Shown here piece by piece: positions 60,714 to 64,000 of a stretch of DNA of 64,000 bases (positions are counted from its first letter, which is position 1; each line of letters starts with the position of its first letter). This stretch comes from Hippophae tibetana (lineage: Eukaryota > Streptophyta > Magnoliopsida > Rosales > Elaeagnaceae). The notes under the pieces were generated by a model, which was given only the letters and a program-made list of their open reading frames with translations, made no database searches and was not told where the DNA came from. The position numbers and the translations under genes are program-made. The stretch lies in assembly GCA_037013495.1 (NCBI GenBank), contig CM072801.1, forward strand, positions 29,748,001 through 29,812,000, written 5' to 3'.

Positions 60714-62237
60714 TGATGAGGAAAACCAGCATCGCCAATCCTGCCAATACTTTGGTTTTATATTTATAAAACTCTCGCAAGTGCACAAATCATTTCGTAG
60801 AAACTGATAAGTATACTCCTAAGGTCGACTAAGGAAGGAATATATGTGGTTTTTAATTTATTATTCAAACTTTTAAAAACGAAATTAAATCCTAAACATC
60901 TTGTCACGATATTTGGATTTTTGTGTTTTTTTAACCTAATAACATAAGAATAAACATAAATACGGATTCAATAAAAATTTATGCAAAATTTATCTCTTAT
61001 AATATTGGAGTATTTATGGATATAATAACTAAGTTAATTATACTTGCTCATATTATTTATGTTATTAAAGACATAAATTGATATTTATTTATTCTCTCTT
61101 TTTTATATGAATACTACCTTTGGTGGGATTAGATATTCTTTGTTAACTAAACAAATCAATTAACACCTATGGGTGGGGTTGATAACTAATTTGGTTAATT
61201 AAATTAATTCTTTTTTTCTAAGAGATTGAAAATGAAACATTTAAATGCCACATTTGGTGGGGTTAGACAGTTTAAACTTTCTTCAAGGTGTCCAAATTAA
61301 ACCTAAGAATTTAATTATCTGAGTACTAACTTTCAAGTTTTAAAACCATTACTATAAACATGTTGTCAATACATTTTCAGATAATAATTCTTATAAAAAC
61401 TTTTGAAATAGAGCTTTACTCTAACTATCGGGCGATTGTATCAGATCGGATAACTAAACCTTAAAATCTAATTTTCAGATTTAAGTTTGTAATGAAAAAT
61501 AATATATTTCTCTCTAACATTCGTAATATAAAATCTTGAATAAAAACAAAATCAATTTATTTTAGAGATTTTACATATTTAATATTACGCAACCATAACA
61601 ACGTTATTATTATATCATGTTTACAAACAGCCAGTAAAGTTAAATTTAATCACAGACAAATTAAATATAACATGTAAGAATAAAGCATAAAAAATAATTG
61701 TAAACAAAATAAAATCCTTACAGTACTTTGATGTTATTCATGTTGCTGAAAAACCTCCAAACGGAATTTGCACTTCCATTTATTGAATAAAAAAGCAAAT
61801 AAATTACAAAAACATAATTAGTTCTTCTCAAAAAGAGAAGAACTCTAAAACTAAGAAAGAGCTAACTAAGGAAAAAAACTAAAAACTAAGAAATGGAGAG
61901 AAAGAAAGAGAGAAGAATATGGGTTTTTAGGTGTGATTTGAAGTGAAGAGAATAAAGGTATTTATAGGTGAGGAGGGGAAGAAAAATTGGGTGAAAACAA
62001 TGATCAAAAATGGAGAAAACACGGAGTAGTGAATGATGACGTCATACTACTGATGTCATGCTGGTATGGGGCGCGACACGACGCGCGTATGAGGCAGATG
62101 GGCGTGCGGCGCACGCGCGATTCCGAAAAGACAAATATATATATAAATATATGATAAAATCATATAAATATATATATATTTAATCAATTAATGTGTATAA
62201 AATCATGATAATTTTAGTACTTTTTGAGCACTCATCA
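60714..62237 (-). repeat. Complete 3' LTR of the gypsy family (1524 bp), reference copy
   Basis: The only uninterrupted LTR of this family in the window. Ends TGATGAG/CTCATCA. The plus-strand word CACCTATAAATACC-like (TATAAATACCTTT complement at about 61953-61965) is its TATA region. A GC-rich patch (GGCGCGACACGACGCGCG) lies at 62069 in the U3 part. The beginning/end words match the interrupted copies at 31352 and 31641 and the inverted ones at 31962 and 35241. Confidence 0.85.
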
Positions 62238-63095
62238 CAACCTCCAACCAGCTTCTTGCTAGTCCCTTAGCAAGAGAAACGATAAAAACTAAAAATTAAA
62301 CCATCCTAAATCACTTCCGTGGATTGATACGGTTGCATTTAGCCTATGCAACAAGTCTTTAAACCCCTAGGTTGCCCTAGTGAACGAGTTTGAGTCTCAT
62401 GAGGGTTTTCAGTAATGATACCCACAAACATTGAACTAATTGTAAAAATTAAAAGAAATAATAAAAATAACAACTTAAAAACTAAAATTACAACAAAATA
62501 AAAAATTAATTTTAAGAATAAAATAAAAGAAAACAACATGAAACATAACACAAAAATGTCTAATACTATTTAATCTCCTTTAAGATCATAATTAAAATCT
62601 AAAGCATAAGTTATTTTAATCTTCTTAAACAATCATGATTTATTATAATAATTATTCAAAAATTATTTTCATATTTCATATAAAAAATGTATCAATTTAA
62701 TTTCACTCAATTTCAGTATTATGAATCTGAATTCGCTTCGACTCTATTACTCACAAGTCAATACTCTCAAAACACTAAATTATATGAGTTCAAACACTCA
62801 TACTAATTTATATGCGAAAGAGTTGATGTATATAAATGAACTAATATGTTCGCATGTGTATAAAGAATAAAGGCTCAAAGTGTTATTTTAACATTGATCT
62901 CATGAAAGGAATCAAATGTATAAATTATAAAGATATCATATATAAAAATTATTTTCATGCATAAATCAAACTCATTAAGCAAAATTTTTAAGATATATGC
63001 CTTTTATAAATGAAGAAAGTGCAATGACATTTTAGGGAATTACTTCATATATATTTATTTTGTAATTAGCTTTTATTCACAACTTTGTAGGCAAT

Positions 63096-63380
63096 GCGGG
63101 TTATAGTATGTAAATTATACTATATATTTTTTATCTCTCTATAGTTTTCTGAAGATATTTTTCAATATATATCATTTTTTAGAGAGTCAACCCATGTACA
63201 GATTGTACATTTTTTAGGATTTTGGTGAGTGGTTAATGTGGGTCATAGTATGTAGATTATAATATATATTTTTTATCTCTCTATATTTTCTGAAGATACT
63301 TTTCAATATATATCATTTTTTTAGAGAGTCAACTCATGTATAGATTGTACATTTTTTTAGGATTTTGGTGAGTGGTTAAT
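63096..63380 (-). repeat. Tandem duplication of ~142 bp in the gypsy interior
   Basis: 63096-63236 and 63237-63380 both run from GGGT.ATAGTATGTA through AGAGAGTCAAC.CATGTA and ATTTTGGTGAGTGGTTAAT. The related element has this block once (about 33758-33913), so the duplication is specific to this copy. Confidence 0.85.
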
Positions 63381-64000
63381 TTTGTTGCTTTTCTATTTGA
63401 TTTTGGTTTAGGTAACCTCAGATATATCTCTTTTTTAATTAGCAGTCATGCATGAATGAGATAAAAACATATACTATCAAATTCTACTTAAATCATTTAA
63501 TCTAAGCAAATATAATAATAATAAAATATATGACACTCTATTAAGATGAGAAAAAATTCATACATTCAATGCTAATACCTATAGAGATCATCTAAAAATT
63601 TGAATAAATAAGAAATATGTTTGGATTAGAAAAAATATATATTTCACTCTCAAATTATATCTCACAAAGGTAGTCTCTACTAAAAACAATTCATAAACAC
63701 TGATTTTGGGTTTAATATAATTTCTACATCTTATCAAGAAATACTAGTTATGACAAAAACTTACTAATTACCAAAAGCAATTACAAAATATTTCATGATA
63801 TGTTTTCAAAAATTAATCTAACAGTAAAAAAGACTTAACTATTTACTTAAATTTGATTTAAAGAAATGATAAATTTTTGTGAGAATGTTTTTTTTTAAAT
63901 TCCAAAAATTATTAAATCACACAAAGAAAATAAAACCAAACACAATAAAAATGAAAATGTGAACATAAAAAAGAAAAAAATATTTTTTTTATTTTTATTT

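Larger units (their letters stand above)
60714..64000 (-). mobile_element. Gypsy (Athila/Tat-like) element in minus orientation, runs off the window
   Basis: Its 3' LTR occupies 60714-62237, starting TGATGAGG and ending CTCATCA on the plus strand. On the minus strand the LTR is preceded by a purine-rich GGTTGGAGGTTG, a polypurine tract, which fixes the orientation. Interior sequence from 62238 on matches the interior of the copy at 31962-35985 from about 62625 (compare 33287), without any coding domain up to the window end. The 5' half lies outside. It interrupts copia fossil 4 after the GYVF word of RNase H, so it is younger than that element. Confidence 0.82.

Overview
This is nuclear DNA from a flowering plant, probably a eudicot: AT-rich, with intron-split genes using GT/AG splice sites, a plant DEAD-box helicase, a plant methylesterase, and dense plant transposable elements (Ty1/copia, an Athila/Tat-like Ty3/gypsy family, CACTA, MULE-like, hAT, LINE). 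No bacterial or organellar genes, tRNA, rRNA or CRISPR array were seen. Two host genes look functional. All other protein-coding signal belongs to broken transposons or to host-gene fragments.

Layout. (1) 0.4-9.4 kb: the 3' two-thirds of a HAS1/DDX18-type nucleolar RNA helicase gene (plus strand, 8 exons here). Its 6.4 kb intron 5 holds an antisense copia fossil (2.2-7.25 kb) and a 0.9 kb MULE-like element with terminal inverted repeats and a 9-bp target duplication (7.28-8.19 kb). (2) 10.3-10.8 kb: degenerate tandem repeat. (3) 10.9-16.0 kb: a second, full-length but decayed copia element with both LTRs. (4) 18.1-28.6 kb: a decayed CACTA (En/Spm) transposon with a TNP2-type transposase pseudogene and a second gene whose 3' part is a Ulp1-like (C48) protease. 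A putative ~1.8 kb solo LTR is inserted in the transposase gene. (5) 29.0-41.9 kb: a nest. A LINE is split by a third copia, which is split by a gypsy solo LTR (TSD TGGAY), which is split by further members of the same gypsy family in both orientations. This makes a long palindrome at 35.2-36.9 kb. (6) 43.2-46.0 kb: fragments of a PPR gene and of a 2-Cys peroxiredoxin gene joined in one reading frame, an antisense hAT C-terminus and a zinc-knuckle fragment. (7) 48.1-51.8 kb: a complete five-exon methylesterase gene (MES11-like, 345 aa). (8) 52.4-56.2 kb: a 3 kb non-autonomous element flanked by 341/343-bp direct repeats. (9) 57.1 kb to the end: a fourth copia, cut in its RNase H by a minus-strand gypsy element that runs off the window.

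The two host genes are unrelated in function and are not co-organised. The rest is a record of successive insertions, for which several relative ages can be read from the nesting order. Exon borders were set by reading frame, splice consensus and remembered family sequences. No alignment or database search was run.
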